This document shows, piece after piece, positions 1 through 7,876 of a stretch of DNA of 64,000 nt; positions within the stretch are counted from its first letter, which is position 1, and each line of letters starts with the position of its first letter. The notes beneath the pieces are model-generated. The model worked only from the letters and a program-made list of their open reading frames with translations, did not search any database and had not been told where the DNA came from. The translations under genes were made by a program, and so were the position numbers. This DNA is from Pyrinomonas methylaliphatogenes (GTDB lineage: Bacteria; Acidobacteriota; Blastocatellia; Pyrinomonadales; Pyrinomonadaceae): NCBI RefSeq assembly GCF_000820845.2, contig NZ_CBXV010000001.1, positions 186,001-250,000 on the forward strand. Direction: 5' to 3'.

Positions 1-854
1 AGGCGACGGCGCGATTCCCTGCCGCGCTGCTTAGTGCGGGTGCGGATGTCCACCAAGTTCTCCACGACGATCACGGTGCCGGGCTGGACGGAATCGACGA
101 TACGCCGACTGAGTACGTGGTCGCAGTCGCGCCGGAAGCGGTTGACCTTCCCGGCCAGCTTACGCAGGTGCCTCTTGGCCGAGCGGGTGCCTTTGCGCTG
201 GAGACTGCGACGGAGCCGGAAGTACCGGCGCTCGATCTCCTTCCAGCGGCGTTTCCCAAAGAAGCGATTGTGGGAGCAGACGGCAGGGCGCGAAAGGCCC
301 ATGTCCACCCCAACGACATCTCCAGACGGCTGAAATTCCACGTCCGGGATCGTAACGACGACATGCAGCCAGAATCGGCCCTTGCGGTAGATCAGGTCGG
401 CGCTATCGAAGCCGACGGCTCGGCCCAGGGTGTGCTGAGCGTGGGGGTCGGCGGCGAATGGCACTTTGAGTCGTCCGGCTACCGAAGACAGGCTGACGAT
501 GCCCTGCGGAAACTTGATGGAATAGGTGCGTGCGTCGTAGCGAATCGGTGTGAGGACTGCATTTGGACAGGACGCCTTGCGCCCCTTCTTTTTCCGCGCG
601 AGAACGGACTTTATCGCCTCCGTCGCCCGGACACGGGCCGCGATGACCAACTGCGCGGGGAGGCTGGGAAATCGCTCACGCAGACCGTGGTACGTGGCGT
701 GGTGCAGCCGGACGCCGTTCTTCTCCCTATTCTCCCAGCCATAGGCCGCAACGGCGTTGAAGCACGCTGTGTGTTGGCGCAGCGTCTGCAGGAGGGCACT
801 GGCCTGTTCGGATGTTGGGCCCAGTCTAAGCCGGATAGTCCGCTGCATGTTCAT
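1..854 (-). CDS. tnpB: TnpB-family IS200/IS605 protein, cut by window edge
   Basis: RNA-guided nuclease of the TnpB/OrfB family carried by IS200/IS605-type elements; the reading frame runs off the window start, so the C-terminus is missing. Counting from the ATG at 854, the visible 284 residues have the family N-terminus (RTIRLRL), a RuvC-I motif GVDMGLS with catalytic Asp184, a basic helical stretch around 200-250 (FGKRRWKEIERRYFRLRR) and a RuvC-II motif VIVVENL with Glu265. The zinc ribbon and third RuvC Asp would lie outside. In-frame ATGs at 866, 854 and 848 are all possible starts and none has a good ribosome binding site. No tnpA is seen on the visible side. The guide RNA expected at the 3' end is outside the window, so activity cannot be judged. 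Confidence 0.9.
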   Translation of the reverse strand, partial: MNMQRTIRLRLGPTSEQASALLQTLRQHTACFNAVAAYGWENREKNGVRLHHATYHGLRERFPSLPAQLVIAARVRATEAIKSVLARKKKGRKASCPNAVLTPIRYDARTYSIKFPQGIVSLSSVAGRLKVPFAADPHAQHTLGRAVGFDSADLIYRKGRFWLHVVVTIPDVEFQPSGDVVGVDMGLSRPAVCSHNRFFGKRRWKEIERRYFRLRRSLQRKGTRSAKRHLRKLAGKVNRFRRDCDHVLSRRIVDSVQPGTVIVVENLVDIRTRTKQRGRESRRR

Positions 855-895
855 ATAGTACAACATTTTGCAAAAAGAGGAAAGCGGCGCCTCCT

Positions 896-916
896 CCCCA
901 TGCCTAAAGGCAGGGG
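896..916 (-). mobile_element. IS200/IS605-type end hairpin upstream of tnpB
   Basis: An imperfect hairpin (CCCC-a-TGCCT-aa-AGGCA-GGGG read on the plus strand) lies about 30-40 bases upstream of the TnpB start. Subterminal hairpins of this kind mark the ends of IS200/IS605 elements, where TnpA recognises single-stranded DNA. I infer that this is the left end of the element; the exact cleavage point cannot be fixed from one end. Confidence 0.65.
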
Positions 917-938
917 TCTCCGCGCCGCCAGGAACTGA

Positions 939-1032
939 TGAGAGGTCGAAAATGAGGCGGGTCGAAAGCGTTGGGCTTCGTAAAACCCAACAGTGTGCTC
1001 CACCGTGAGAGGTCGAAAATGAGGCGGGTCGA
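939..1032. repeat. 27-bp direct repeat pair (939-965 and 1006-1032)
   Basis: A 27-base sequence beginning TGAGAGGTCG and ending GCGGGTCGA occurs identically at 939-965 and 1006-1032, 67 bases apart. The second copy forms the left half of the terminator hairpin at 1021-1049. The first lies between that terminator and the TnpB element end. IS200/IS605 elements do not create target duplications, so the repeat is probably an independent local duplication. Confidence 0.8.
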
Positions 1033-1049
1033 GAGGATCGACCCGCCTC
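1021..1049 (-). terminator. Rho-independent terminator of the two-repeat protein gene
   Basis: Perfect 12-bp stem (GAGGCGGGTCGA pairing with TCGACCCGCCTC) with a five-base loop, eight bases past the stop codon of the minus-strand gene ending at 1057. On that strand the stem is followed by ATTTT. Confidence 0.75.
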
Positions 1050-1056
1050 TCGGCCT

Positions 1057-1647
1057 TTAGGTGGAGCGTTTCGCAGTTCTCTTGATCCTCTCGTGCCGCT
1101 CAAAACGGCGCTCGCGGCGCATGAACAGGCGTGGGTTTTCGGCGACCTCTTTACGCACACCCGGGTGTTTGGCGAGGAAATCGTTCAACGCCGGATGATT
1201 TGCCAAGTAGTTCTGATCATCGATGAGCTTCGGGTTTTTCCTGAGATCCTCAGCGATTTCGGGATGCGCGTCGAGAAAGCGGTCGAAGTTGCGCAGCTCT
1301 TGTCGCGTGATGTCTCCGCCGTGGCGCTCGAAGCGGCGCTCGCGCAGCATGAAATAGCGCGGCGTCTCTTTCAGCTCCTCGCGCACGCCCGGATGTTTGG
1401 CGAGAAAGTCACGCAGCGCCGGATGGGCATCCAAGTACTGTTGGTTATTGACGAGCGTCGGATCCTTTTGCAGATCCGCATCTATTTCCGGATGGACGTC
1501 GAGGAAACGATCGAAATTGCGCAACTCGCGCCGTGTGATATCAGAGTTGCGTTGCCCGTAGACTTGCTCGCTGGCTGCGAGAGCGAGCAGCGAGAGGGCG
1601 AGCGACATAGCGAGCATAAAGGTCTTTTGCCGGATCTTAAGGACCAT
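1057..1647 (-). CDS. Secreted protein of two 70-residue repeats, function unknown
   Basis: A 196-residue protein with a signal peptide (positively charged start, hydrophobic stretch LAMSLALSLLALAA, likely cleavage near VYGQ). The mature part is two copies of a roughly 75-residue unit: 'DITRxELRNFDRFLDxHPEI', then 'NxxYLxxHPAL', then 'DFLAKHPGVRxE' and 'ENPRxFMxRERRFERH'. The units are very similar, which indicates recent duplication. They are highly charged and lack cysteines, consistent with a helical periplasmic or envelope protein. No enzyme motif is visible. The ATG at 1647 follows a GAAAGGAGC ribosome binding site on the minus strand. It is divergent from the chromate transporter and has its own terminator. 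Confidence 0.8.
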   Translation of the reverse strand: MVLKIRQKTFMLAMSLALSLLALAASEQVYGQRNSDITRRELRNFDRFLDVHPEIDADLQKDPTLVNNQQYLDAHPALRDFLAKHPGVREELKETPRYFMLRERRFERHGGDITRQELRNFDRFLDAHPEIAEDLRKNPKLIDDQNYLANHPALNDFLAKHPGVRKEVAENPRLFMRRERRFERHERIKRTAKRST

Positions 1648-1800
1648 TCTCTTCGGCTCCTTTCAAGATGAAGGATTTCGCGCGAAGATAAAGATCGGAG
1701 AGGGTGGGGAGAAGGGGATTCGACCGTTTGGCGACGGTCACTCGTTTAGACGATCGATCTGTCTGAATGGTTGAAAAATCTTCTCCGCGGGGCGAGAGTA

Positions 1801-3210
1801 ATGGAACAGCCCGTTTCTGAGGTCGAGAGGGTTAGGGAATTGAAAGGGCGCGCCGGTCGCCTCGGCGCGCGCGTGCGCTATGGGCGGCGGAAACTCAGAC
1901 GCCTTTCGCGCACGGCGACGCTCGGTGGATTGTTCCTTTCGTTTCTGCGAATAGGAGCTATCGGGTTCGGCGGCGGCTTGGCCGTGCTTGCGCAGATCCG
2001 AACCCTCGTCGTCACCAAACGGCGTTGGTTTACCGAGAGGGAGTTCGCCGAAGCTTTAGCATTGGCGCAGAGCCTGCCCGGAACGAGCGCTGGCAATGCG
2101 GTCACGTACGTCGGGTATCGCCTGTTGGGTTGGCGCGGCGCGGCGGTGGCGATGAGCGGATTCATCTTGCCTTCGATGGCGATGATGATCGGACTGGCGA
2201 TCCTCTATCGCCACTTTCGCGCGTTGCCTGATACGGATCGGCTCTTCCACGGCCTTAATGCGGCCGTCGTCGCGCTTATCGTCGTGACCGCATGGCAGAT
2301 GGGCAAGGCCATTCTCCACAAACGCTGGCAGAGGTGGTTGGCTATTTCGGCCTGTCTGGCTGTCGTGTTCTTCAAAGCGACGGTCATCGAGGTTGTACTG
2401 TTGGCCGGGATTATCGGGATCTACGTCGATTCATATGCCGAGAGGCGATGGCAGAAGTGGCGTCGCATCAGACGGTTGGCCGAAAAGCGGCGCGCGTTGT
2501 TGGCAAGATATGAGGCCGATGGCATGATCAGCGGGTATTTGACGATGCCGCTCGCTGAACTTGAGGCGCGGCGTTCCAAAGCGAAGGAGCCATCTCCGCA
2601 AGAGACCGGGCGGAGAACGGGCGAAAGAGCGCGGGCCGCGGCGACCGCATCGCTTCTCCTGCTTTCGCTTTTCACCAAGCTAACCCTTTTGCTCTCCTTG
2701 GCGGTCGCTTTTCTGCGCATCGGCGCGGTCGCTTTCGGCGGCGGTTTCGCGATGATACCGTTGATCGAAGCGGAAGTGGTCGAAGCGCGCCATTGGTTGA
2801 CGCGGCAAGAGTTTGCCGACGCTACAGCGCTCGGGCAGATCACGCCTGGACCGGTATTGATCTCGGCGACTTTCATCGGTTATCGCGTGGCTGGAGTGAT
2901 CGGTGCGCTGGTGGCCACTTTCAGCATTTTCCTGCCGGCCTTTTTGATGACGATCCTCGCCGGATCGAGTTTGCGACGGTTCCGCTCGAATCGGCAGGTT
3001 CAGGCGTTCTTGCGCGGCGTGGCTCCCGCGGTCGTCGGATTGCTGATCGCTTCGGCGTGGAGCATCGGGCGCGCGGGGATACATACGTGGATCGGGGTGA
3101 GCATTGCGGCATTGGCCATCATCGTTCTGTTGCGATTTCGCCTGAACGCGGCATGGATCGTCTTCGGCGCCGGACTGTTGCGTTTCTTGATAGGCCTTAT
3201 CTTGTGGTGA
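1801..3210 (+). CDS. chrA: Chromate transporter, long-chain CHR family
   Basis: Inner-membrane protein of the CHR family, whose characterised members export chromate. At about 469 residues it is the two-domain form: the signature FLRIGAxxFGGGxAxxxxI occurs in each half (FLRIGAIGFGGGLAVLAQI and FLRIGAVAFGGGFAMIPLI). Each half continues with a W(F/L)T...EFA(E/D)A.ALxQ..PGP/PGT block and a GY motif. The halves are joined by a charged cytoplasmic linker rich in Arg/Lys/Glu. I chose the ATG at 1801, preceded by a GGGGCGAG element, over an in-frame TTG at 1771. The substrate is inferred from the family; some members have no shown chromate role. Confidence 0.85.
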   Translation: MEQPVSEVERVRELKGRAGRLGARVRYGRRKLRRLSRTATLGGLFLSFLRIGAIGFGGGLAVLAQIRTLVVTKRRWFTEREFAEALALAQSLPGTSAGNAVTYVGYRLLGWRGAAVAMSGFILPSMAMMIGLAILYRHFRALPDTDRLFHGLNAAVVALIVVTAWQMGKAILHKRWQRWLAISACLAVVFFKATVIEVVLLAGIIGIYVDSYAERRWQKWRRIRRLAEKRRALLARYEADGMISGYLTMPLAELEARRSKAKEPSPQETGRRTGERARAAATASLLLLSLFTKLTLLLSLAVAFLRIGAVAFGGGFAMIPLIEAEVVEARHWLTRQEFADATALGQITPGPVLISATFIGYRVAGVIGALVATFSIFLPAFLMTILAGSSLRRFRSNRQVQAFLRGVAPAVVGLLIASAWSIGRAGIHTWIGVSIAALAIIVLLRFRLNAAWIVFGAGLLRFLIGLILW

Positions 3211-3326
3211 CGATCGGTGGCTTGGAATTTCGGCGTAGCGCCGCGCCCGTTGGGCGGCTCGAATTCGGGATGATAGGAGCGCGCAAAAAAGAGGGCGCTA
3301 ATGCGCCAGCCAGATGCCTCTGGCCG

Positions 3327-3355
3327 TTGACAATTGTAATGACGCTGGTTACAAT
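3327..3355 (+). promoter_or_regulatory. Sigma-70 promoter of the oxidoreductase operon
   Basis: Perfect -35 TTGACA (3327-3332), 17-base spacer, -10 TACAAT (3350-3355). The predicted start near 3362 leaves about 245 bases of leader before the first oxidoreductase, holding a short ORF and a hairpin. Confidence 0.75.
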
Positions 3356-3406
3356 TCATGGCTCTCGCATTTTCGGGGCGTTTGGTCTTCAGTGGGAGGC
3401 GCAGAG

Positions 3407-3511
3407 ATGATCAGTCTGAGGTTGGCGGGCGAATGTGGCGGTAAGCAGCGAAAGCGCGCTCCGCTTGTGTGGGGTGAAGAGGCGAGGAGTATGCTTTTCG
3501 ATTGGGCCTAA
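3407..3511 (+). CDS. Possible 34-residue leader peptide
   Basis: A short ORF opens with ATG at 3407, seven bases after a good GGGAGG ribosome binding site (3394-3399), and ends with TAA at 3509-3511. It encodes a basic N-terminal half (GGKQRKR) with a single Cys10 and a C-terminal end of LFDWA. It lies wholly between the promoter at 3327-3355 and the terminator-like hairpin at 3543-3570, the usual position of an attenuator leader peptide. No known leader peptide is recognised, and a chance ORF cannot be excluded. The ribosome binding site is the main support. Confidence 0.4.
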   Translation: MISLRLAGECGGKQRKRAPLVWGEEARSMLFDWA

Positions 3512-3542
3512 GAACCGAAGAGGGTCGCAGAAGATCATGATC

Positions 3543-3570
3543 GCGCGTGAAAGCGTTGGCGTTCACGCGC
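3543..3570 (+). terminator. Terminator-like hairpin, possible attenuator
   Basis: Nine-bp perfect stem GCGCGTGAA / TTCACGCGC with a ten-base loop, followed by TTCTTT. It sits between the operon promoter and the first oxidoreductase ATG at 3609, so it either ends a short (about 210-base) transcript or attenuates the operon. Confidence 0.5.
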
Positions 3571-3608
3571 TTCTTTGTGGTCGAAAATTTGAGCGCAGGA
3601 GGCACGAG

Positions 3609-4619
3609 ATGAGAGCTTACGAGGTTAAAGCTTTCGGCCTTGAGAATCTCAGGCCGGTGGAGATCGATGAACCGCGACCCGCGGAGCACGAGGTCGTCGT
3701 CAAGTTTCATGCTGCCTCGCTGAACTATCGGGATTTGATGTTCGTCAAAGGCATTTACAACCCGAAGGCGAAGCTCCCCGCCGTGCCGCTTTCGGATGGC
3801 GCGGGCGAGATCGTGGCCATCGGGTCAGGGGTCACGCGCTGGAAGGTCGGCGATCGCGTCTGCCCGATCTTCGTGCAGGAGTGGATCGAAGGGCCGCCTT
3901 CGGCGCAGAAGAACCGGACTTCGCTCGGCGCAGGTGACCGGCCCGGCGTTTTGCGCGAGTATGGCGCATTCGATGAGAACGCGCTGGTTCGTATCCCGGA
4001 TCACCTCTCTTACGAGGAGGCCGCGACGCTACCTTGTGCGGCAGTAACGGCGTGGAACGCGCTCGTTGTCTCCGGGCGATTGCGCGCGGGCGAAACCGTT
4101 TTGACGCTCGGCACCGGAGGCGTATCGATCTTCGCCTTACAGTTCGCCAAGATGCACGGCGCGCGCGTCGTGATCACGTCGAGCAGCGATGAGAAGCTCG
4201 AACGGGCGAAGGGTTTGGGGGCGGACGAAACGATCAATTACCGCCGTGATCCCGAATGGGATAAGGCTGTGCTGCAGTTAACAGAAGGGATCGGCGTCGA
4301 TCACGTCATAGAACTCGGCGGCGCTGGCACGCTCGCGCAGTCGCTCAACGCGGTGCGCGTCGGCGGGCACGTCGCGCTGATCGGCGTGTTGGCAAGCGGC
4401 GCTGGAGTCGATCCGCGCCGCATCTTGATGAAGAGCGTGCGCGTGCAAGGCGTCTTCGTCGGGTCGCGTCTGATGTTCGAGGAGATGAACCGCGCCATCG
4501 AGATCAACGATCTCCATCCTGTGATCGATCGCGTCTTCTCGTTCGAAGAGGCGCGCGAGGCGCTACGGTACATGGAGAGCGCCGCGCACTTTGGGAAGAT
4601 CGTCATCAAGTTCGGTTGA
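3609..4619 (+). CDS. Zinc-independent MDR alcohol/quinone dehydrogenase
   Basis: A 336-residue medium-chain dehydrogenase/reductase. Residues 1-125 form the GroES-like domain (LNYRDLMFVKG, PLSDGAGEIVAIGSGV); residues 130-300 form the Rossmann fold with the nucleotide-binding segment TLGTGGVSIFALQFA. The structural-zinc cysteine cluster of true alcohol dehydrogenases is absent, pointing to a quinone oxidoreductase or enal/enone reductase-like enzyme using NAD(P)H. The ATG at 3609 follows AGGAGG at 3597-3602; the frame is open further upstream but has no comparable start. It is the first of five oxidoreductases in a row. Confidence 0.85.
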   Translation: MRAYEVKAFGLENLRPVEIDEPRPAEHEVVVKFHAASLNYRDLMFVKGIYNPKAKLPAVPLSDGAGEIVAIGSGVTRWKVGDRVCPIFVQEWIEGPPSAQKNRTSLGAGDRPGVLREYGAFDENALVRIPDHLSYEEAATLPCAAVTAWNALVVSGRLRAGETVLTLGTGGVSIFALQFAKMHGARVVITSSSDEKLERAKGLGADETINYRRDPEWDKAVLQLTEGIGVDHVIELGGAGTLAQSLNAVRVGGHVALIGVLASGAGVDPRRILMKSVRVQGVFVGSRLMFEEMNRAIEINDLHPVIDRVFSFEEAREALRYMESAAHFGKIVIKFG

Positions 4620-4694
4620 ACGTAACGCCTGAGCTGTCAGAAGATTGGTCCAATTCGATTTCACGATGGAAACCAAAGTAAGGAGGATAAGGAA

Positions 4695-5744
4695 GTGCCG
4701 TTACCAACGCGAGGGTATGCGGTCAAGAGCGCTTCCGCGCCGCTCGAACCATTCGATTTCACGCGGCGCGACGTGGGAGCGCGCGACGTTTTGATCGAAA
4801 TCCTTTATTGCGGCATCTGCCATTCGGACATCCATCAAGCGAGGAACGAGTGGGGAAATTCGATCTACCCGATGGTGCCCGGCCATGAGATCGTCGGTCG
4901 CGTCGTGCGCGTCGGAACTGAGGCGACGCGCTTTCGCGAAGGCGATATGGTGGGCGTCGGCGTCTTCGTCGATTCCTGCCGCGAGTGTCGAAGTTGTCGG
5001 GAGGGATTAGAGCAATATTGCGAAAAGGGTTTCGTCCCGACTTACAACGGGTATGAGCGCGATGGCAAAACCCCGACCTACGGTGGGTATTCGACCGCGA
5101 TCGTCGTCGATGAAGCTTACGTTTACCGAATCCCCGCTGGGCTTTCGTTGCCGGGCGTCGCGCCGCTGCTCTGCGCCGGGATCACGACCTATTCGCCGCT
5201 TAGATATTTCGGCGTCGGTGCGGGACAGCGCGTCGGCATCGTCGGTTTGGGCGGACTGGGCCACATGGGCGTGAAATTCGCCGCGGCTTTTGGCGCCGAG
5301 GTGACGGTCTTTAGCACGTCGCCAGCTAAGGAGCGGGACGCGCGGCGGTTGGGCGCGCATCACTTCGTCGTCACGCGCGATGCGCAAAATCTCGCGCCGC
5401 TTGCCAGCAGCTTCGACCTCATCCTCGATACGGTCTCGGCGCCGCACGACATCAACGCGCTTTTGAACCTGTTGCGACGCGATGGCGTGCTGGTGCAGGT
5501 GGGCCTGCCGGAAAAGCCGTTCGAGGTGAACCCGTTCTCGTTGCCCGCGGCGCGGCGGAAGCTAGCTGGATCGAACATCGGGAGTCTGCGCGAAACGCAG
5601 GAGATGCTCGATTACTGCGCCGCGAAGGGGATCGAAGCCGATGTCGAAGTGATCCCGATTCAGCGGGTGAACGAAGCCTACGAGCGCGCGCTCAAGGGTG
5701 ACGTGCGCTACCGCTTCGTCATCGATATGGCAAGCTTGAGGTGA
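4695..5744 (+). CDS. Zinc-dependent alcohol dehydrogenase, CAD/YahK-like
   Basis: A 349-residue NADP(H)-type zinc alcohol dehydrogenase reducing aldehydes to alcohols. Visible features are the catalytic zinc site (CGICHSD, GHE), the structural zinc cluster C-x2-C-x2-C-x7-C (CRECRSCREGLEQYC), and the Rossmann motif GLGGLGHMGVKFA. The arrangement matches the cinnamyl-alcohol dehydrogenase/YahK subgroup. Translation starts at a GTG (4695) preceded by a strong AGGAGGATAAGGAA ribosome binding site. It lies 75 bases after the preceding reductase, consistent with one operon. Confidence 0.9.
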   Translation: MPLPTRGYAVKSASAPLEPFDFTRRDVGARDVLIEILYCGICHSDIHQARNEWGNSIYPMVPGHEIVGRVVRVGTEATRFREGDMVGVGVFVDSCRECRSCREGLEQYCEKGFVPTYNGYERDGKTPTYGGYSTAIVVDEAYVYRIPAGLSLPGVAPLLCAGITTYSPLRYFGVGAGQRVGIVGLGGLGHMGVKFAAAFGAEVTVFSTSPAKERDARRLGAHHFVVTRDAQNLAPLASSFDLILDTVSAPHDINALLNLLRRDGVLVQVGLPEKPFEVNPFSLPAARRKLAGSNIGSLRETQEMLDYCAAKGIEADVEVIPIQRVNEAYERALKGDVRYRFVIDMASLR

Positions 5745-5813
5745 GGGCTAAAAATCGACACGGGCGGGAGTGAGCTTCGCCCAGGTCTTTTGAAAGATGC
5801 GCGGAGGGAGAAT

Positions 5814-6800
5814 ATGCGGAAGCGTCGTTTGGGTAGTCAAGGTTTGGAGGTTTCAGCGATCGGTTTAGGCTGCATGGGGATGTCGGACTTCTACTCCGGG
5901 CGCGATGAACGAGAGGCGATCGCCACGATCCATCGCGCTCTGGAGTTAGGGATAGACTTCCTCGATACGGCCGATATGTATGGGCCGTTTACCAACGAGG
6001 AGTTGGTCGGGCGCGCCATTCGCGGGCGGCGCGATCAAGTGATCATTGCTACCAAATTCGGCAACGTCCGCAGCGCGGACGGTCAATTCCTCGGCGTCAA
6101 CGGTCGCCCCGAGTATGTGATCGCCGCTTGCGAAGCTTCGTTGAAGCGGCTCGGCGTCGAGGTGATCGATCTCTACTATCAGCATCGCGTCGATCCGAAC
6201 ACGCCCATCGAAGAGACGGTCGGGGCGATGGCGCGATTGGTCGAACAGGGCAAGGTGCGTTATCTAGGTTTATCAGAGGCTGGGCCGGCGACGATCCGTC
6301 GAGCACATCGCGTCCATCCGATCACGGCGCTGCAATCGGAGTATTCGCTCTGGAGCCGCGATGTGGAAGATGAGGTGCTCGATGTCTGTCGGGAGTTGGG
6401 CATCGGTTTCGTCGCTTACAGTCCGCTCGGGCGTGGTTTTTTGACTGGGCGTTTCAAGACGTTCGATGATCTGCCGGAGGATGACTCTCGGCGCAATCAT
6501 CCGCGCTTTCAGGGCGAAAATTTTCAGAAGAACCTCGATCTGGTCAAGCGCGTCGAAGAGATCGCGGCGGAGAAGGGATGCACGCCGGCGCAGCTTGCGC
6601 TCGCTTGGGTGCTGGCTCAAGGCGAAGATATCGTGCCGATACCGGGAACGAAGCGGCGGCAGTATCTCGAAGAGAACATCGGCGCACTCGATGTCCGACT
6701 GACGGAAGATGATTTGCGGCGGATCGAAGCGGTCTTCCCCAAAGGCGCCACGGCTGGTGCGCGTTATCCTGAACAGGCCATGCGCTATATCGGTCTGTGA
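5814..6800 (+). CDS. Aldo/keto reductase
   Basis: A 328-residue TIM-barrel NADPH-dependent carbonyl reductase of the YakC/YajO-like group. The catalytic tetrad is intact: Asp51 and Tyr56 in DTADMYG, Lys81 in IATKFG, His124 in YYQHRVD. The C-terminal cofactor motif IPGTKR is present. The ATG at 5814 lies six bases after GGAGGG; an upstream TTG at 5790 is less likely. It probably belongs to the same transcription unit as its neighbours and acts on small aldehydes or ketones; the natural substrate cannot be read from the sequence. Confidence 0.9.
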   Translation: MRKRRLGSQGLEVSAIGLGCMGMSDFYSGRDEREAIATIHRALELGIDFLDTADMYGPFTNEELVGRAIRGRRDQVIIATKFGNVRSADGQFLGVNGRPEYVIAACEASLKRLGVEVIDLYYQHRVDPNTPIEETVGAMARLVEQGKVRYLGLSEAGPATIRRAHRVHPITALQSEYSLWSRDVEDEVLDVCRELGIGFVAYSPLGRGFLTGRFKTFDDLPEDDSRRNHPRFQGENFQKNLDLVKRVEEIAAEKGCTPAQLALAWVLAQGEDIVPIPGTKRRQYLEENIGALDVRLTEDDLRRIEAVFPKGATAGARYPEQAMRYIGL

Positions 6801-6883
6801 TGCGCCGACACTCTAGCTTTCGGCAACGAATAGAGCGCGAAAACGTTCGCGCCAGGTGATAAGGTTCATCGAGGGAGGGGATC

Positions 6884-7822
6884 ATGGAGATGATGAAGGC
6901 AGTCCGCATTCACCGTTTCGGCGGACCGGAAGTCTTGACGTACGAAGACGCGCCGCGCCCGCAGATTGCTAGCGACGAGTTGCTCGTGCGCGTGCATGGG
7001 GCAGGCGTCAATCCGGTCGATTGGAAGATTCGCGAAGGGAGACTGCAACAGTTCTTGCAGCATAAACTGCCTTTGATCTTGGGTTGGGATTTCTCAGGCG
7101 TCGTCGAAGAGGTGGGCAGCGCCGTCGAAGGGTTTAAGGTCGGCGACGAGGTTTACGCGCGCCCCGACATCCGGCGCGACGGCGCCTATGCCGAGTTCAT
7201 CGCCGTGCGCGCTCGCGAAGTGGCGCTGAAACCGAAAACGCTCGATCACATTCACGCTGCTGCCGTGCCGCTCGCTTCAATCACGGCGTGGGACGCGCTC
7301 ATCAAAACGGCGCGGCTCGAAGCCGGGCAGCGCGTGCTGATTCACGCGGCGGCGGGCGGTGTGGGCCATTTCGCCGTGCAGTTCGCGCGCTGGAGAGGAG
7401 CTTACGTGATCGGGACGGCATCGGCGGCCAATCACGATCTGGTGCGCGAGCTAGGTGCAAACGAGATGATCGACTATCGTGCGGAGCGTTTCGAAGAGAA
7501 GGTGAAAGATGTCGATGTCGTCTTCGATACGGTGGGCGGCGATGTTCAGCGCCGTTCGTGGGGCGTGTTGAAGAAAGGCGGGATGCTCGTTTCGATCGTC
7601 GATCGGCCATCGGAGAAGACGGCTGAGGAGTACGGCGTGCGCGCCGCTTACGTCTTCATCGAGCCGGACGCGGAAGTTTTAAAGCAGGTCGCCGAATTGA
7701 TCGATGCGGGCGTAGTCAAACCCGTCGTTGAGAACATCTTCGCGCTCAGCGAAGCGCGGCGAGCACACGAGCTGAGCCAGAGCGGGCACGTGCGAGGGAA
7801 GATCGTCCTTCGCGTTGCTTGA
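6884..7822 (+). CDS. NADP-dependent MDR quinone/enone oxidoreductase
   Basis: A 312-residue zinc-free MDR of the quinone oxidoreductase type. The N-terminal GroES-like domain has the pattern HGAGVNPVDWKIREG and LGWDFSGVVEEVG. The Rossmann domain holds the AAAGGVGHFAVQFA nucleotide motif. Members reduce quinones or alpha,beta-unsaturated carbonyls with NADPH. A GAGGGAGGGG ribosome binding site precedes the ATG at 6884. It is the second such MDR in the cluster and clearly different from the first, so it is not a tandem duplicate. Confidence 0.88.
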   Translation: MEMMKAVRIHRFGGPEVLTYEDAPRPQIASDELLVRVHGAGVNPVDWKIREGRLQQFLQHKLPLILGWDFSGVVEEVGSAVEGFKVGDEVYARPDIRRDGAYAEFIAVRAREVALKPKTLDHIHAAAVPLASITAWDALIKTARLEAGQRVLIHAAAGGVGHFAVQFARWRGAYVIGTASAANHDLVRELGANEMIDYRAERFEEKVKDVDVVFDTVGGDVQRRSWGVLKKGGMLVSIVDRPSEKTAEEYGVRAAYVFIEPDAEVLKQVAELIDAGVVKPVVENIFALSEARRAHELSQSGHVRGKIVLRVA

Positions 7823-7876
7823 ACGGCGGATCGCATCTGCCGATCCTTTGGTGCTATTTCCGGAGAGGTTGCGAAG

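Noticed and set aside
117-938. Plus-strand open frame of 273 codons at the window start
   Set aside because: It is antisense to tnpB, whose RuvC motifs are clear; the plus-strand protein has no recognisable domain.
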